64,000 bases of DNA from Flavobacterium dauae (GCF_004151275.2 NZ_CP130821.1:2728001-2792000); one strand, 5' to 3'. Shown: positions 18,786 to 28,192, counted from the stretch's first letter. Made by a program: numbers and translations. The notes: generated from the sequence alone by a model not told the origin.

Positions 18786-19911
18786 TTTGCAGATTTAGTT
18801 TGTTAACCACAGGATTGGCATACATTTCTAAAAATGTTTCAACCACTGTTTCATTATTTTTATCTACTTTAAGTTCTAAACGGCGTAAAAACAGCTGTTT
18901 TTCTTTATCGGTATATTCTGCGTTGAAACGATCGGTATTGTTTAGTAAATCATACGCAATATAATTGGTTGGCCACAATTTGTAATTACCTACAATTTGC
19001 GTGTCGATTATTTTTGCCAACAGCTGTATCTGTTTATTAACGTTTGATGTTTCGTTTTTAATCTCATCAAGTTCTGTGTTTAAAACATCGCCAATATGCA
19101 AGTGGATATGCTTTTTTTGACCTACAATACCGCTCATTAAATTAATAAAATCTTCGTTTTTATCTTTAATATAAGCTTCTTCTGCCATTTTTGCCATTAA
19201 CTGTGGCATTTTCAATTTATCTGTTGGGTCGTATTCATAAGAAATACTAACGGGGACAATACGCAGTTTCTTGAAATAATCCATCATTGACGCTTCATCG
19301 CAAGCCATTCCAATCATTTTCAATACGCCCTGATGTGTGGCATCGTTACCATCTTTCGTACGTCCTTCACGCTGTGCAATCCAAACCGAACGATTTTCTT
19401 CTTTCAATAAATAACACATATATTCAGATAACAACTTGCTGCTATCTAACAATTCGCGAGGCGAAAGTCCGCGTTTTACAATAAAGTTACGGTTTAGCTT
19501 AGCCAAATCCATAAACAATTGTTTCTGTACCAAATTATCGCCTACTGCCGAACCTGTCATTATTTTGCCGTGTTCCATCAGCAAAACGTTTAAAAAACTG
19601 GTGTCTAATAAAATATCGCGGTGGTTTGAGATAAATAAGTAAGAGGTGTTGTTATCTAATTTATCAAATCCTGAGCTGCTTAGTCCTTCAGATGAATTTT
19701 CCAAAACACGCTGTAAGGTGTGATAAATAATTTTTGATTGAAAATCACGAATACTTTGTATGCTGTTTACAAGTTGTGCAACCTGTTCGTTGGAATATTC
19801 CGGAAATGTATAATCTATCAACGATTTTACCATTGGATGATGTGCGATATTCTGAAGTATTCCGGGCACTTCTTCGTCGTGGTAAAAACGTATCGAATCG
19901 AATTTAGACAT
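18778..19911 (-). CDS. 1-acylglycerol-3-phosphate acyltransferase-like protein
   Basis: The chosen start (MSKFDSIRFYHDEEVP) drops a 9-residue upstream extension. The acyltransferase box is SNHRDILLD (HX4D), followed by a QREGRTKDG motif that fits the family's substrate-binding region, in a protein of 377 residues, longer than PlsC. It probably transfers acyl chains to a lipid acceptor at the membrane. It lies between tatD and ansA, with overlapping or short spacing to both. Confidence 0.78.
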   Translation of the reverse strand: MSKFDSIRFYHDEEVPGILQNIAHHPMVKSLIDYTFPEYSNEQVAQLVNSIQSIRDFQSKIIYHTLQRVLENSSEGLSSSGFDKLDNNTSYLFISNHRDILLDTSFLNVLLMEHGKIMTGSAVGDNLVQKQLFMDLAKLNRNFIVKRGLSPRELLDSSKLLSEYMCYLLKEENRSVWIAQREGRTKDGNDATHQGVLKMIGMACDEASMMDYFKKLRIVPVSISYEYDPTDKLKMPQLMAKMAEEAYIKDKNEDFINLMSGIVGQKKHIHLHIGDVLNTELDEIKNETSNVNKQIQLLAKIIDTQIVGNYKLWPTNYIAYDLLNNTDRFNAEYTDKEKQLFLRRLELKVDKNNETVVETFLEMYANPVVNKLNLQNV

Positions 19912-19950
19912 AGTTTGATATTTTCGTAACTGAAACAAAGATACTCCAAT

Positions 19951-20721
19951 TTACAATTTAAAAATATTTAATGCGTTTTTTGTTGTTTGTGCTGCAATTT
20001 CGGTTACCGGCAAATTATAGATAGCTGCCAATTTCTGAGCCACCAGTGCCACATAACTGCTTTCGTTACGTTTGCCACGATACGGAACCGGTGCCAAATA
20101 AGGTGCATCGGTTTCTAAAACAATGTGGTTTAACGGAATTTGATTTAAGAACTGATCAATTTTTCCGTTTTTAAAAGTGGCTACTCCGCCAATTCCTAAT
20201 TTCATATTCAAATTTAAAGCGCGTTGTGCCTGGCTAAAATCACCCGTAAAACAGTGAAAGATCCCGAATAAATCGTCGCTTTTTTCTTGTTCTAATACTT
20301 CAAAAACCTCGTCAAAAGCATCTCTACAATGGATATTAATAGGCAATTTTAATTTTTTTGCCCACTGAATCTGTGTTTGAAATGCCTGCTGCTGAATTTT
20401 TAAGGTGGATTTATCCCAATATAAATCTACACCAATTTCTCCCACGGCAACATACGATCCTTTTGCCAATTCTTGTTCAACAAAAGCCAGTTCCTGTTCA
20501 AAAGTATCTGGTTTTACATAACACGGATGCAATCCCATCATTAAATGAACATTTTGCGGATATAGTTGTTGTATGTGCTGCATTCCTTCAAAATAAGAAG
20601 AATCAATTGCCGGAACAAAAAAATGTTCTACACCGGCTGCAAGTGCACGTTGCATCATTTCTAACCGGTCGTTTTCAAATTCTTCGCTATACAAATGGGT
20701 ATGCGTATCAATTAAAATCAT
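19951..20721 (-). CDS. TatD-family metal-dependent hydrolase
   Basis: The 256-residue TIM-barrel amidohydrolase-like protein has the metal ligands DTHTHLY at the N-terminus, GEIGVDLYWD, NIHCRDAF, GIFHCFTG and LETDAPYL. TatD proteins are 3'-5' DNA/RNA exonucleases or DNases. First gene of the tatD-acyltransferase-ansA operon. Confidence 0.92.
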   Translation of the reverse strand: MILIDTHTHLYSEEFENDRLEMMQRALAAGVEHFFVPAIDSSYFEGMQHIQQLYPQNVHLMMGLHPCYVKPDTFEQELAFVEQELAKGSYVAVGEIGVDLYWDKSTLKIQQQAFQTQIQWAKKLKLPINIHCRDAFDEVFEVLEQEKSDDLFGIFHCFTGDFSQAQRALNLNMKLGIGGVATFKNGKIDQFLNQIPLNHIVLETDAPYLAPVPYRGKRNESSYVALVAQKLAAIYNLPVTEIAAQTTKNALNIFKL

Positions 20722-20841
20722 TTTGTTTTTTAGCTTTTGTTTTTACCACAAAGAACACATAGATTTTTATTTCTTCATAGCAAAACTACAGAAACTTTAT
20801 CTTCAATGTTTTTAGACACATTCTATGTGGTTAAATTAACT

Positions 20842-20849
20842 TACTTTTG
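20842..20849 (+). promoter_or_regulatory. -7 promoter box TACTTTTG
   Basis: Exact TAnnTTTG match 24 nt before the ATG of the aspartic protease gene. This supports the ATG at 20873 over the GTG at 20852, which would leave almost no leader. Confidence 0.5.
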
Positions 20850-20872
20850 TTGTGTACTTTTTAATTATATTA

Positions 20873-21310
20873 ATGAACGATCTTGTAACTGTATTAGAAC
20901 AGCAAAATTATTTTGGCATTCCCTTTCGCATCCGCAAATCGAACCATTTGTTTGTTCAGGCAAAAATCAACCGCGTAAAAGGGTTGTTTTTGATTGATAC
21001 CGGCGCATCGAATACTTGTATTGACAGTAATGAACAAACCTTTTTCAATTTACTTTCAAAAGAACACAAAGCCAAAGCATCTGGTGCAGGCAGCAACAAT
21101 ATGCACGCCGAAATTTCTGTAAACAACAGCATTCAGTTAAACAAATGGAAAAAGAACGGCATTGATATTATTCTGCTTGACTTAACGCACGTAAATATTG
21201 CATTAAACGAATATGGCTTACCAAAAGTTCACGGAATTATTGGCAGCGATTTGTTAAAAAGTCATCATGCCATTATTCATTATCCGTTGCAATTACTTTT
21301 TATTAAGTGA
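20873..21310 (+). CDS. Retropepsin-like aspartic protease
   Basis: A single-domain clan AA protease of 145 residues. The active-site motif is FLIDTGASNT, and a later GIIGSDLL matches the retropepsin flap/second hydrophobic-Gly motif. Such proteins act as dimers, because each chain brings one Asp. No signal peptide, so cytosolic. The 3' end overlaps the 3' end of the convergent DUF3109 gene by 18 bp. Confidence 0.83.
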   Translation: MNDLVTVLEQQNYFGIPFRIRKSNHLFVQAKINRVKGLFLIDTGASNTCIDSNEQTFFNLLSKEHKAKASGAGSNNMHAEISVNNSIQLNKWKKNGIDIILLDLTHVNIALNEYGLPKVHGIIGSDLLKSHHAIIHYPLQLLFIK

Positions 21311-21877
21311 TTGCTTTTGCCATTCGGCAGCCACTGTTTCTAATTCTGTGTACCAATCTTCGCCGTATTTGCGGATTAAAGGTTCTTTTAAAAACTTATA
21401 AACAGGCACTTCTAATTCTTTTCCCAACACACAGGCATCGTCGCAAATATGCCAACGATTATAATTTACCGCCGAAAACTGCGAATATTCTTTTATGCGG
21501 ATGGGATATAAATGACACGAAACAGGTTTTTTCCACGTAATCAGTCCTTCATTATAAGCTTGTTCTATTCCGCACAAAGCCGTGTTGCCATCAAAAATAA
21601 CATAGGCACATTCTTTATTATTGATTAAAGGCGTTTCAAAATCGCCGTCCTCACCAACAACCCAAGCACCTTGCTGTTCAATGGCATCAATGCCTTCGGG
21701 GCGTAAATACGATTTAATTTTAGGATAAACTTCTTCTAAAATAGCAGTTTCGTCTTTATCTAAAGGCGCTCCGGCATCTCCGTCTATACAACATTGTCCT
21801 TTACAAGCTGTTAGGTTACAAACAAATTCTTTTTCAAGAACATCGTCTGACACAATAGTTTTTCCAATCTGAAACAT
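21293..21877 (-). CDS. DUF3109 family cysteine-rich protein
   Basis: The 194-residue protein opens with MFQIGKTIVSDDV and has the conserved CNLTACKGQCCIDGDAGAPL cluster, plus later cysteines (ECAYV, CGIEQA, CHLYPIR, CDDACVLG). This matches DUF3109, related to the YkgJ zinc/iron-cluster family. Function unknown. Convergent, with an 18-bp overlap, to the aspartic protease gene. Confidence 0.85.
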   Translation of the reverse strand: MFQIGKTIVSDDVLEKEFVCNLTACKGQCCIDGDAGAPLDKDETAILEEVYPKIKSYLRPEGIDAIEQQGAWVVGEDGDFETPLINNKECAYVIFDGNTALCGIEQAYNEGLITWKKPVSCHLYPIRIKEYSQFSAVNYNRWHICDDACVLGKELEVPVYKFLKEPLIRKYGEDWYTELETVAAEWQKQSLNKK

Positions 21878-21989
21878 ACATCAATTCATTTGCAATTGCA
21901 AAGTTACAATTATTTAGTAGTTTATGAGTAATCTTAAAAAACTAAAAAATAAACGACTGTTTTTTTCTTAATTTATATCTTATTATAAA

Positions 21990-21997
21990 TACCTTTG
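21990..21997 (+). promoter_or_regulatory. -7 promoter box TACCTTTG
   Basis: Exact TAnnTTTG match 19 nt upstream of the marC-like start codon. No good -33 TTG. Confidence 0.55.
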
Positions 21998-22015
21998 CAT
22001 AAAAATTAATAAGCG

Positions 22016-22591
22016 ATGGAAATTGATTTTAGAGAGATATTTACAGCAGGTATGATTCTTTTTGCCGTTATTGATATTTTAGGATCTATCCCGATTATTG
22101 TTGATTTACGGTCAAGAGTTGGAAAAATTCAATCAGAAAAAGCTTCCATTGTTGCCGCCTGTATTATGATTGCCTTTTTATTTGTGGGCGAAAGTATTTT
22201 AAGCTTAATTGGTATCGATGTAAATTCTTTTGCCGTTGCTGGTGCTTTTGTATTGTTTTTTATTGCATTGGAAATGATTTTAGGCATTAGCCTGTATCGT
22301 GATGAAGAACCAAAAACGGCATCTATTGTTCCTTTGGCATTTCCTTTGGTTGCTGGCCCTGGTGTTATGACTACCGTTTTGGCATTGCGGGCAGAATATC
22401 ACACAATAAATATTGCTATTGCTATTGTTCTAAATATCATAGTTGTTTATACCGTATTAAAGCTTTCGGGCACAATAGAACGATTAATTGGTTCTAACGG
22501 TTTGGGGGTTATTCGCAAGGTTTTTGGCGTGGTACTTTTAGCTATTGCTGTTAAATTATTTGCTACTAATGTTAAAGGCTTGCTTGGATAA
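22016..22591 (+). CDS. MarC-family integral membrane protein
   Basis: The 191-residue protein has six hydrophobic segments and the MarC/UPF0056 pattern (FAVIDILGSIPI, PLAFPLVAGPGVMTT). The family was once linked to multiple antibiotic resistance, but its transport substrate is unsettled. It has its own -7 box and is followed by a small membrane protein and an oxidoreductase on the same strand. Confidence 0.88.
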   Translation: MEIDFREIFTAGMILFAVIDILGSIPIIVDLRSRVGKIQSEKASIVAACIMIAFLFVGESILSLIGIDVNSFAVAGAFVLFFIALEMILGISLYRDEEPKTASIVPLAFPLVAGPGVMTTVLALRAEYHTINIAIAIVLNIIVVYTVLKLSGTIERLIGSNGLGVIRKVFGVVLLAIAVKLFATNVKGLLG

Positions 22592-22637
22592 TTAAATATT
22601 TTGTACTTTCGTTTCCTATCAACAAAATAAATCAATA

Positions 22638-22835
22638 ATGAAATACGTTACATACATAGTTATAGCCATAGCTATTGCTTTGATTGTATTAAACATTACA
22701 AAATTAGATTTCAACAATTTATTTCAGGGCGAAAGTGTTATTGCCCTAATTTGTATTATTGCTATTTTATGTGCGGTTATTTTACTGCTTATTTTTAATA
22801 CTTCTAAAGCAATAGACAACAAAAACAAAGAATAA
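22638..22835 (+). CDS. Small two-segment membrane protein
   Basis: 65 residues with two hydrophobic helices (residues about 4-20 and 34-54) and a charged tail. No family recognised. Its stop codon shares a base with the ATG of the next gene (TAATG), so the two are translationally coupled. Confidence 0.6.
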   Translation: MKYVTYIVIAIAIALIVLNITKLDFNNLFQGESVIALICIIAILCAVILLLIFNTSKAIDNKNKE

Positions 22836-23452
22836 TGTTTGATTGTTTAATAATTGGCGGTGGTGTTTCGGGCATTTCTTGTGCATTGGTGTTAGGTTCC
22901 GCTAAAGAAAAACCTTTTGTAACCAATAAAAACACCGGAATTATCCTTCATCAAAAAGCATCTATGTTACAAGATGCCCTTTTTAATAATGCGTACGGAA
23001 TTGCACCAGGAACTTTAGGTGCCGATTTACTGAACCAAACAGCAACCAATTTAAAAACACAATACCCACACATTACACAAATTGTTAATGAACGCGTACT
23101 GTCTGTTATTAAAGAGGCTGATTATTTTTTGGTAACCACTACCCAAAATATTTACGAAAGTAAAATTGTTGTAATTGCAATAAACTCTAGCAACCCGTTT
23201 ACAATTAACGGATGTTTACAGCCTTATGTAATTCCGCACAAAAAATCGTTGGCAAAGAAAAACCGTATTCAGTTACAAAACAACGACCATTTGGTTATGG
23301 AAAACGTTTATGTGGCAGGAACATTGGCAGGACACCGCAGCCAACTGGCAATTGCCGCAGGAAGTGGTGCCGCAGTAGCTACCGATATTTTAACTTTGTG
23401 GAATAACGGTATTGAAACGCACGCACACGACAGTATTCGGGTAAAGGAATAA
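22835..23452 (+). CDS. Small FAD-dependent oxidoreductase
   Basis: The 205-residue protein has an N-terminal FAD-binding Rossmann motif (IIGGGVSGISCALVL) and a C-terminal VYVAGTLAGHRSQLAIAAGSG segment like that of thioredoxin-reductase-type flavoproteins. It is shorter than a full thioredoxin reductase (about 310), and a CxxC redox pair is not visible, so it is not a standard TrxB. Coupled to the small membrane protein upstream, which may anchor it. Confidence 0.72.
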   Translation: MFDCLIIGGGVSGISCALVLGSAKEKPFVTNKNTGIILHQKASMLQDALFNNAYGIAPGTLGADLLNQTATNLKTQYPHITQIVNERVLSVIKEADYFLVTTTQNIYESKIVVIAINSSNPFTINGCLQPYVIPHKKSLAKKNRIQLQNNDHLVMENVYVAGTLAGHRSQLAIAAGSGAAVATDILTLWNNGIETHAHDSIRVKE

Positions 23453-23458
23453 AACAAG

Positions 23459-24040
23459 TTACTTTCTATAAAACAAATTATGATCTATATATTCCCAAAC
23501 TTTGGCATCTAACATAGGTTTTATGTTCTTTTGATCTTTTATGCTGTTGCGAATGAATGTGGAAGACAGTTCTATAATTGGTGCATTTACTTGATGAATG
23601 TTCGGATGATTTACGAATTCTTCAGGAACCTCATCGATTGAAATTCTTGGATACACATACAAATGATAATCGTTCAGAATCAATTCGTAATTCTTCCATT
23701 TTTTGAGCGATTTTAAATTATCCTCTCCCATTATCAATGAAAACTGATGTTGTGGAAATTTTTCTTGCAGATGTGCCAGCGTGTTTATAGTGTAATTTGG
23801 TTGCGGCAGTTTAAATTCTATATCGCTCGGGATAATTTTATCGTAATCTTCTGTAGCCAGATGCACCATTTGCAAACGATGATAATCTGCCAGCAAACCC
23901 GATTTCTTTTTTAACGGATTATGCGGCGTAACAACCATCCAAAGTTGATCTAAATCGCTGTTTTCAACAATATGGTTGGCAATAATTAAATGCCCAACGT
24001 GTATAGGATTGAAGGTACCGAAATACAAACCTACCTTCAT
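23459..24040 (-). CDS. nadD: Nicotinate-nucleotide adenylyltransferase
   Basis: Forms nicotinate adenine dinucleotide from NaMN and ATP in NAD synthesis. Motifs: GTFNPIHVGHL (nucleotidyltransferase HxGH) near the N-terminus and ELSSTFIRNSI (SxTxxR) near the C-terminus. 193 residues is normal. It starts 3 nt after the gmk stop: operon yicC-gmk-nadD. Confidence 0.95.
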   Translation of the reverse strand: MKVGLYFGTFNPIHVGHLIIANHIVENSDLDQLWMVVTPHNPLKKKSGLLADYHRLQMVHLATEDYDKIIPSDIEFKLPQPNYTINTLAHLQEKFPQHQFSLIMGEDNLKSLKKWKNYELILNDYHLYVYPRISIDEVPEEFVNHPNIHQVNAPIIELSSTFIRNSIKDQKNIKPMLDAKVWEYIDHNLFYRK

Positions 24041-24043
24041 AAC

Positions 24044-24622
24044 TTACTTATTTAAAAAGTTAGAAACCAGGTTGCAGGCCTCTTTTTTTGCAGTTTCTAA
24101 ATCGTGATTTTCCAAAATAACATCAAATTCAGGTGCACGTGCTATTTCGCGTTCTGCTTTTTCTAATCGCATCGCTATTTTTTCATCACTTTCGGTCTGG
24201 CGAAAACGCAAACGACGTTCTAATTCTTCAACAGACGGCGGGCTAACAAAAATTGACAGTGTTTGATTGGGATACTGCTGTTTAATGTTTAAACCGCCCA
24301 CTACATCTATATCAAAAATAACGTGTTTGCCTTCTGCCCAAATACGTTCAATTTCGGTTTTCAGCGTGCCGTAATAATTGTCTTTATAAACTTCTTCAAA
24401 CTCAACAAAAGCATTTTCTTCGATTTTTTTCTGAAAATCTGTCGGAGAAATAAAATAGTAATCTTTACCATTTACTTCGTTGTCACGCATATACCGTGAG
24501 GTTGCCGATATAGAAAAATCTAAATGTAATTCTGGCTGAGCAAGTAAATGCTTTACAATTGTTGTTTTACCGGAGCCCGACGGAGCCGAAAAAACAATCA
24601 ATTTTCCTTGTTGTGCTGTCAT
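24044..24622 (-). CDS. gmk: Guanylate kinase
   Basis: Phosphorylates GMP to GDP. The P-loop APSGSGKTT is at residues about 13-21, the GMP-binding region SRYMRDNEVNGKDYYF follows, and the lid is RLRFRQTESDE. 192 residues. Separated from yicC by a dispersed repeat and followed directly by nadD. Confidence 0.96.
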   Translation of the reverse strand: MTAQQGKLIVFSAPSGSGKTTIVKHLLAQPELHLDFSISATSRYMRDNEVNGKDYYFISPTDFQKKIEENAFVEFEEVYKDNYYGTLKTEIERIWAEGKHVIFDIDVVGGLNIKQQYPNQTLSIFVSPPSVEELERRLRFRQTESDEKIAMRLEKAEREIARAPEFDVILENHDLETAKKEACNLVSNFLNK

Positions 24623-24671
24623 TTATATAGTGTTGTTGATTTATAGAGATTGAATATTTAGCATCTTAATT

Positions 24672-24749
24672 TGTCATTCTGAATGAAACAAAGTGGAATG
24701 AAGAATCTCTATTATACATATTGAGATTCCTCCTTCGTCGGAATGATAT
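24672..24749. repeat. Dispersed intergenic palindrome (type GTCATTCTGAATGA...TCGGAATGA)
   Basis: TTGTCATTCTGAATGA... and GAGATTCCTCCTTCGTCGGAATGA form an imperfect inverted repeat. The same element occurs in the opposite orientation at 63835-63916, and a half copy at 28193-28222. It sits inside the yicC-gmk intergenic space. Confidence 0.65.
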
Positions 24750-24769
24750 TAAAAACAAAAATTATTCAA

Positions 24770-25630
24770 TTACAATATGTTTAAAACCTGTTCTTTAATC
24801 TTTTCTAATTCGTCTTTCATTTTTACAACCAACTTCTGCATTTCGGCGTGATTAGATTTTGATCCCATGGTATTGATCTCGCGACCCATTTCTTGTGCTA
24901 TGAAACCTAATTTACGCCCAGCATGTTCGTTAGCATTCATTGTTTCAATGAAATAATCTAAATGGTTGGTTAAACGCACTTTTTCTTCGTTAATATCCAA
25001 TTTTTCGATATAATAAACAACTTCTTGTGCGTATCGACTTTCATCGATATTAACTTCTAATTCCTTAAGGTTTTGCAGTAAACGATCTTTTACGGTTTTA
25101 ATTCGATCTTCTTCGTAACCTTCGATCTCCTTCATAGAGCTGCGAATATTCGAAATTCGATTAACAAAATCGTTCCCCAACTTTTCGCCTTCCTGCTTAC
25201 GGAATTCATTGATGTTTACAAGTGCCTGATTTAAAACTTTTACAATTTCGTTCCATTCCTGCTCATCTAATTCGCAACGTTCAACTTTTAAAGCATCGGG
25301 CATACGTACCGCCATTTTCATTAATTCGGTTGCATCGGCATCGGGAATAATGTTTTTCATTTGTGCAATATACGCCTTAACGATTGGCGCATTTAAGGTT
25401 GCCGATGTTTCTTCGCCAGTAACTTCGATAAATACAGAGCATTCTACTTTGCCGCGTTCTAACTGCTGGGCAATTACATTGCGAATTTCCAACTCTTTTT
25501 CTTTATAAGGTTGTGGTAAACGTACGCTTAAATCTAAATTTTTAGAATTTAACGATTTAATTTCTACTGTAATTTTTTTTAATGGCAACTGTACCGATGC
25601 TTTGCCAAAACCTGTCATTGAATAAATCAT
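24770..25630 (-). CDS. YicC/YloC family endoribonuclease
   Basis: The 286-residue protein has the family's N-terminal SMTGFGKA motif, the NSKNLDLSVRLP segment, and the C-terminal GRKLGFIAQEMGREINTMGSKS signature. YicC-type proteins are reported RNA endonucleases. First gene of the yicC-gmk-nadD group. Confidence 0.92.
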   Translation of the reverse strand: MIYSMTGFGKASVQLPLKKITVEIKSLNSKNLDLSVRLPQPYKEKELEIRNVIAQQLERGKVECSVFIEVTGEETSATLNAPIVKAYIAQMKNIIPDADATELMKMAVRMPDALKVERCELDEQEWNEIVKVLNQALVNINEFRKQEGEKLGNDFVNRISNIRSSMKEIEGYEEDRIKTVKDRLLQNLKELEVNIDESRYAQEVVYYIEKLDINEEKVRLTNHLDYFIETMNANEHAGRKLGFIAQEMGREINTMGSKSNHAEMQKLVVKMKDELEKIKEQVLNIL

Positions 25631-25697
25631 AAATAATGAAATGTAAGTTGCAAAGTTAATATAATTGATATAAAATCAATAAGCTATTGTAAAACAA

Positions 25698-25725
25698 AAA
25701 GCTGTCTGATGTTTCAGACAGCTTT
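25698..25725 (-). terminator. Terminator of aqpZ
   Basis: 12-bp stem AAAGCTGTCTGA / TCAGACAGCTTT with a 4-nt loop, 20 nt past the aquaporin stop codon on the minus strand. Confidence 0.75.
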
Positions 25726-25745
25726 AATTTAAAATATTGAGAAAA

Positions 25746-26450
25746 TTAAACTTCTTCTTTTTGTAATAAATACTTGTAAATTAATCCGCCTACAATGGCT
25801 CCTGCAATAGGTGCCAGCCAAAACAACCAAAGTTGCGATAACGCTTCGCCTTGTACAAAAAGTGCTTGTGAAGTAGAACGTGCCGGATTTACCGATGTGT
25901 TGGTGATTGGAATTGAAATTAAATGAATCAGTGTTAATGCCAAACCAATAGCAATACCGGCAAATTTCCCGTTTGCCCATTTATCGGTAGCTCCCATAAT
26001 AATAATCAGGAAAAACGCTGTTAGAAGAAATTCTGCCAAAAACGCCGCACCCATACTGTAGCTTCTGCCGTAATACCCTTCCATCTCATAAAAGTTGGTA
26101 GCAAAAGCTCCGGCTCCTTCTGTACTAAAAGCTCCGGCTCCGTTTAAAATTAAATACAAACAACCTGCTGCTGCAGTAGCACCCAACACCTGAGCAATAA
26201 TATAAGGTACTAAATCTTTTGCGGGAAATCTGCCCCCTGCCAATAAACCAAAGCTTACTGCCGGATTAAAATGACCACCCGAAATGTGCCCCACAGCGTA
26301 AACCATTGTTAATACAGTTAACCCAAACGCCAATGCTACACCGGCTAAACCAATTCCTATTTCGGGAACACCTGCTGCAAATACAGCGGCTCCACACCCT
26401 CCGAAAACCAACCAAAAGGTTCCAAAAAATTCTGCAAATAATTTTTTCAT
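25746..26450 (-). CDS. aqpZ: Aquaporin Z-type water channel
   Basis: The 234-residue MIP-family channel has both NPA boxes (GGHFNPAVS and SVNPARS) and six membrane segments plus the two half-helices. An arginine follows the second NPA and a His sits in the fifth helix region (LIHLISIP), which fits water-selective aquaporins. The start at ATG 26450 is preferred over the TTG one codon upstream. Monocistronic. Confidence 0.93.
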   Translation of the reverse strand: MKKLFAEFFGTFWLVFGGCGAAVFAAGVPEIGIGLAGVALAFGLTVLTMVYAVGHISGGHFNPAVSFGLLAGGRFPAKDLVPYIIAQVLGATAAAGCLYLILNGAGAFSTEGAGAFATNFYEMEGYYGRSYSMGAAFLAEFLLTAFFLIIIMGATDKWANGKFAGIAIGLALTLIHLISIPITNTSVNPARSTSQALFVQGEALSQLWLFWLAPIAGAIVGGLIYKYLLQKEEV

Positions 26451-26523
26451 CAACTTTAATTTTTTATATTTATGTTAAAGTTAACAAAAAAATCAAATAA
26501 TCATTTCTTTTCGCAAAAAAAAA

Positions 26524-26874
26524 TTACTCGATAGATTCTAACATTGCTTCGATATTTTTTGGACTGTTGCCTATAAATATCTGTTCATTATAAATAATTA
26601 CCGGTCGGGCCAAAAAAGTATAATGCTCTAAAATGTATCGTTTAAAATCATTTTCGGTTAATGTATCGTCTTTTAAACCCATTTCTTTATAAAGCTTTGC
26701 CCGCTTGCTGAACAGTTTCTCATAACTACCTGTTAACTTAAACATTTCTTCCAATTGTTTTACAGTGATTTCCTGTTCTTTTATATCTTGTAACTGAAAC
26801 TGGTCAATGTTTTTAATTTGTTTTAAAATGCGTTTGCAGGTATCGCAGGTTTTTAGGTAGTATATTTTTTTCAT
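26524..26874 (-). CDS. ArsC/Spx-family thioredoxin-fold protein
   Basis: The 116-residue protein starts with KKIYYLKTCDTCKRIL, giving a CxxC redox pair at residues about 10-13 as in the Spx/ArsC/YffB group, and has the cis-Pro region LARPVIIYNEQIF. It may be an arsenate reductase-like or regulatory oxidoreductase. The start overlaps the preceding gene's stop (ATGA type). Confidence 0.8.
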   Translation of the reverse strand: MKKIYYLKTCDTCKRILKQIKNIDQFQLQDIKEQEITVKQLEEMFKLTGSYEKLFSKRAKLYKEMGLKDDTLTENDFKRYILEHYTFLARPVIIYNEQIFIGNSPKNIEAMLESIE

Positions 26875-27461
26875 AATTCATAATTTTCAATTATATAACT
26901 AAGCATTTTTTCATCTTGTTTATAGGTTTCTATTTCTCCAATATGTTCTAACACAAAAGCAATCAAAGCATTATTAGATTCTTTTAATCTGTTCTCTTTT
27001 TTTGCTTTGTAATTTCTGTAAATATACAAAGGTGTCTTTAAAAATCCCCACGGAATCGACCACCAGCCAAGAAATACGGTAAAAATCATTGCATTATTAT
27101 TTTTCTTGTCTAAACAATTAGGACAAGCAATGATTGGTTCTGCACTGGCACTAGTAAACACAATAAAACTTGTTACTGTATAACGAATTGTTCCATTTAA
27201 TTTCAGCTCTTTTCTCTTGCAAATTGGACAAGGTAGTTCTCGGAGTAGTTCTGAATAGGATTCAATTTCTTCTAACGAATATTCTTTATTTTGTGCCAAA
27301 GCTCCGTCTAAAAGGTTTGGATTTAACCTTCTCTTTTTAAGTTCTTTTTCAATAATCTCAAAAACTTCTGGGCGTATTCCACGGGCGTTTGTTGTTAAAA
27401 CCAAAATCAATTGAGAATCTGACATTCTTTCATAATGCTTTCGAATATCTTCTAAATCCAT
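26871..27461 (-). CDS. Hypothetical protein with two CxxC pairs and a hydrophobic segment
   Basis: 196 residues: a charged N-terminal half, then a CPICKRKE ... CPNCLDKK zinc-ribbon-like pair flanking a short hydrophobic stretch (SFIVFTSASAEPI), then another hydrophobic segment (FLGWWSIPWGFL). Function unknown. Coupled to the ArsC/Spx-like gene by a 4-nt overlap. Confidence 0.6.
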   Translation of the reverse strand: MDLEDIRKHYERMSDSQLILVLTTNARGIRPEVFEIIEKELKKRRLNPNLLDGALAQNKEYSLEEIESYSELLRELPCPICKRKELKLNGTIRYTVTSFIVFTSASAEPIIACPNCLDKKNNNAMIFTVFLGWWSIPWGFLKTPLYIYRNYKAKKENRLKESNNALIAFVLEHIGEIETYKQDEKMLSYIIENYEL

Positions 27462-27467
27462 GTGAAA

Positions 27468-27710
27468 TTATTTTATAGGTTCAATATAGTCCTTTTCAAT
27501 AAAATCATCCAATATTTTTTCAAATAGTGTTTTTATTTTCAACAAATCCTTGTCGTTTACATGATAACGATTTATATAAGTTGCAAGTTCATACTGATTT
27601 TCATTCGTTGCAGATTCCCAAATTCCATTATGCGAACCCACATATAATTGTTTAATATCACTTTTTTGTATTTCTTCAACAATTGATGAATTCAAAATTT
27701 TTAAAAACAT
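27468..27710 (-). CDS. Hypothetical protein, probably the C-terminal half of a split gene
   Basis: 80 codons. A +1 shift within the TTTTTAAAAATTTT homopolymer run at about 27692-27709 would join it to the upstream ORF as one protein of about 190 residues, with the sequence reading smoothly across the joint (...KENVF + KILNSSIVEE...). No family recognised with certainty. Either a real frameshift mutation, a sequencing error, or two coupled small genes. Confidence 0.45.
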   Translation of the reverse strand: MFLKILNSSIVEEIQKSDIKQLYVGSHNGIWESATNENQYELATYINRYHVNDKDLLKIKTLFEKILDDFIEKDYIEPIK

Positions 27711-28053
27711 TTTCTTTAGTAGAAGTAATGATAAACTTGGAATTTAGTTGAGAATAAGCAGTTTGAATCTTTTTAAAATTAAAGATATTCAAAAGTTTAT
27801 TAGCAAAAGTAGCTTCTTCCATTTTTAATTGAAGTTTTGTATCACATTTGAATTTACAATAAACTCTTGTTACAAAAGATTCTAAAGTTCCCTTTCTAGA
27901 AGTAACATGATGCGTATAATGATCAAAAATTATATTATAACCTTTGTAATTAAAGGTTACTTGTGCCGAATACCAAAATCTCCTTTCTTTAAAACCGGCA
28001 TTAATCAGTCGACTAAAATTTCGCCAATAGCTATTGTTTTCTTCTGTAAACAT
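27676..28053 (-). CDS. Hypothetical protein, probably the N-terminal half of a split gene
   Basis: 125 codons, basic and soluble (ERRFWYSAQVTFNYKGYNI). Its last 11 codons (KNFEFINC) lie in the homopolymer run where the downstream ORF opens in the other frame, which suggests that the end is an artefact of a one-base insertion. The phrase SKFIITSTKEN just before the joint recalls DUF3137-like proteins, but I do not claim that family. Confidence 0.45.
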   Translation of the reverse strand: MFTEENNSYWRNFSRLINAGFKERRFWYSAQVTFNYKGYNIIFDHYTHHVTSRKGTLESFVTRVYCKFKCDTKLQLKMEEATFANKLLNIFNFKKIQTAYSQLNSKFIITSTKENVFKNFEFINC

Positions 28054-28192
28054 TTATCACAATTTGCTTATTTATCACAAGTCACTCCCTACCAAACGAA
28101 TATAATATCCTAGGCTTTATTTTTAAATAAAAAAGCAGGTTAATAAATTATCAACTTGCTTTAAAATATTTTGATGAATTTGTGTGTTTTAT

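Noticed and set aside
22016..23452. A dedicated antibiotic-resistance operon (marC plus oxidoreductase)
   Set aside because: MarC-family proteins have no proven resistance role and the neighbours give no support.
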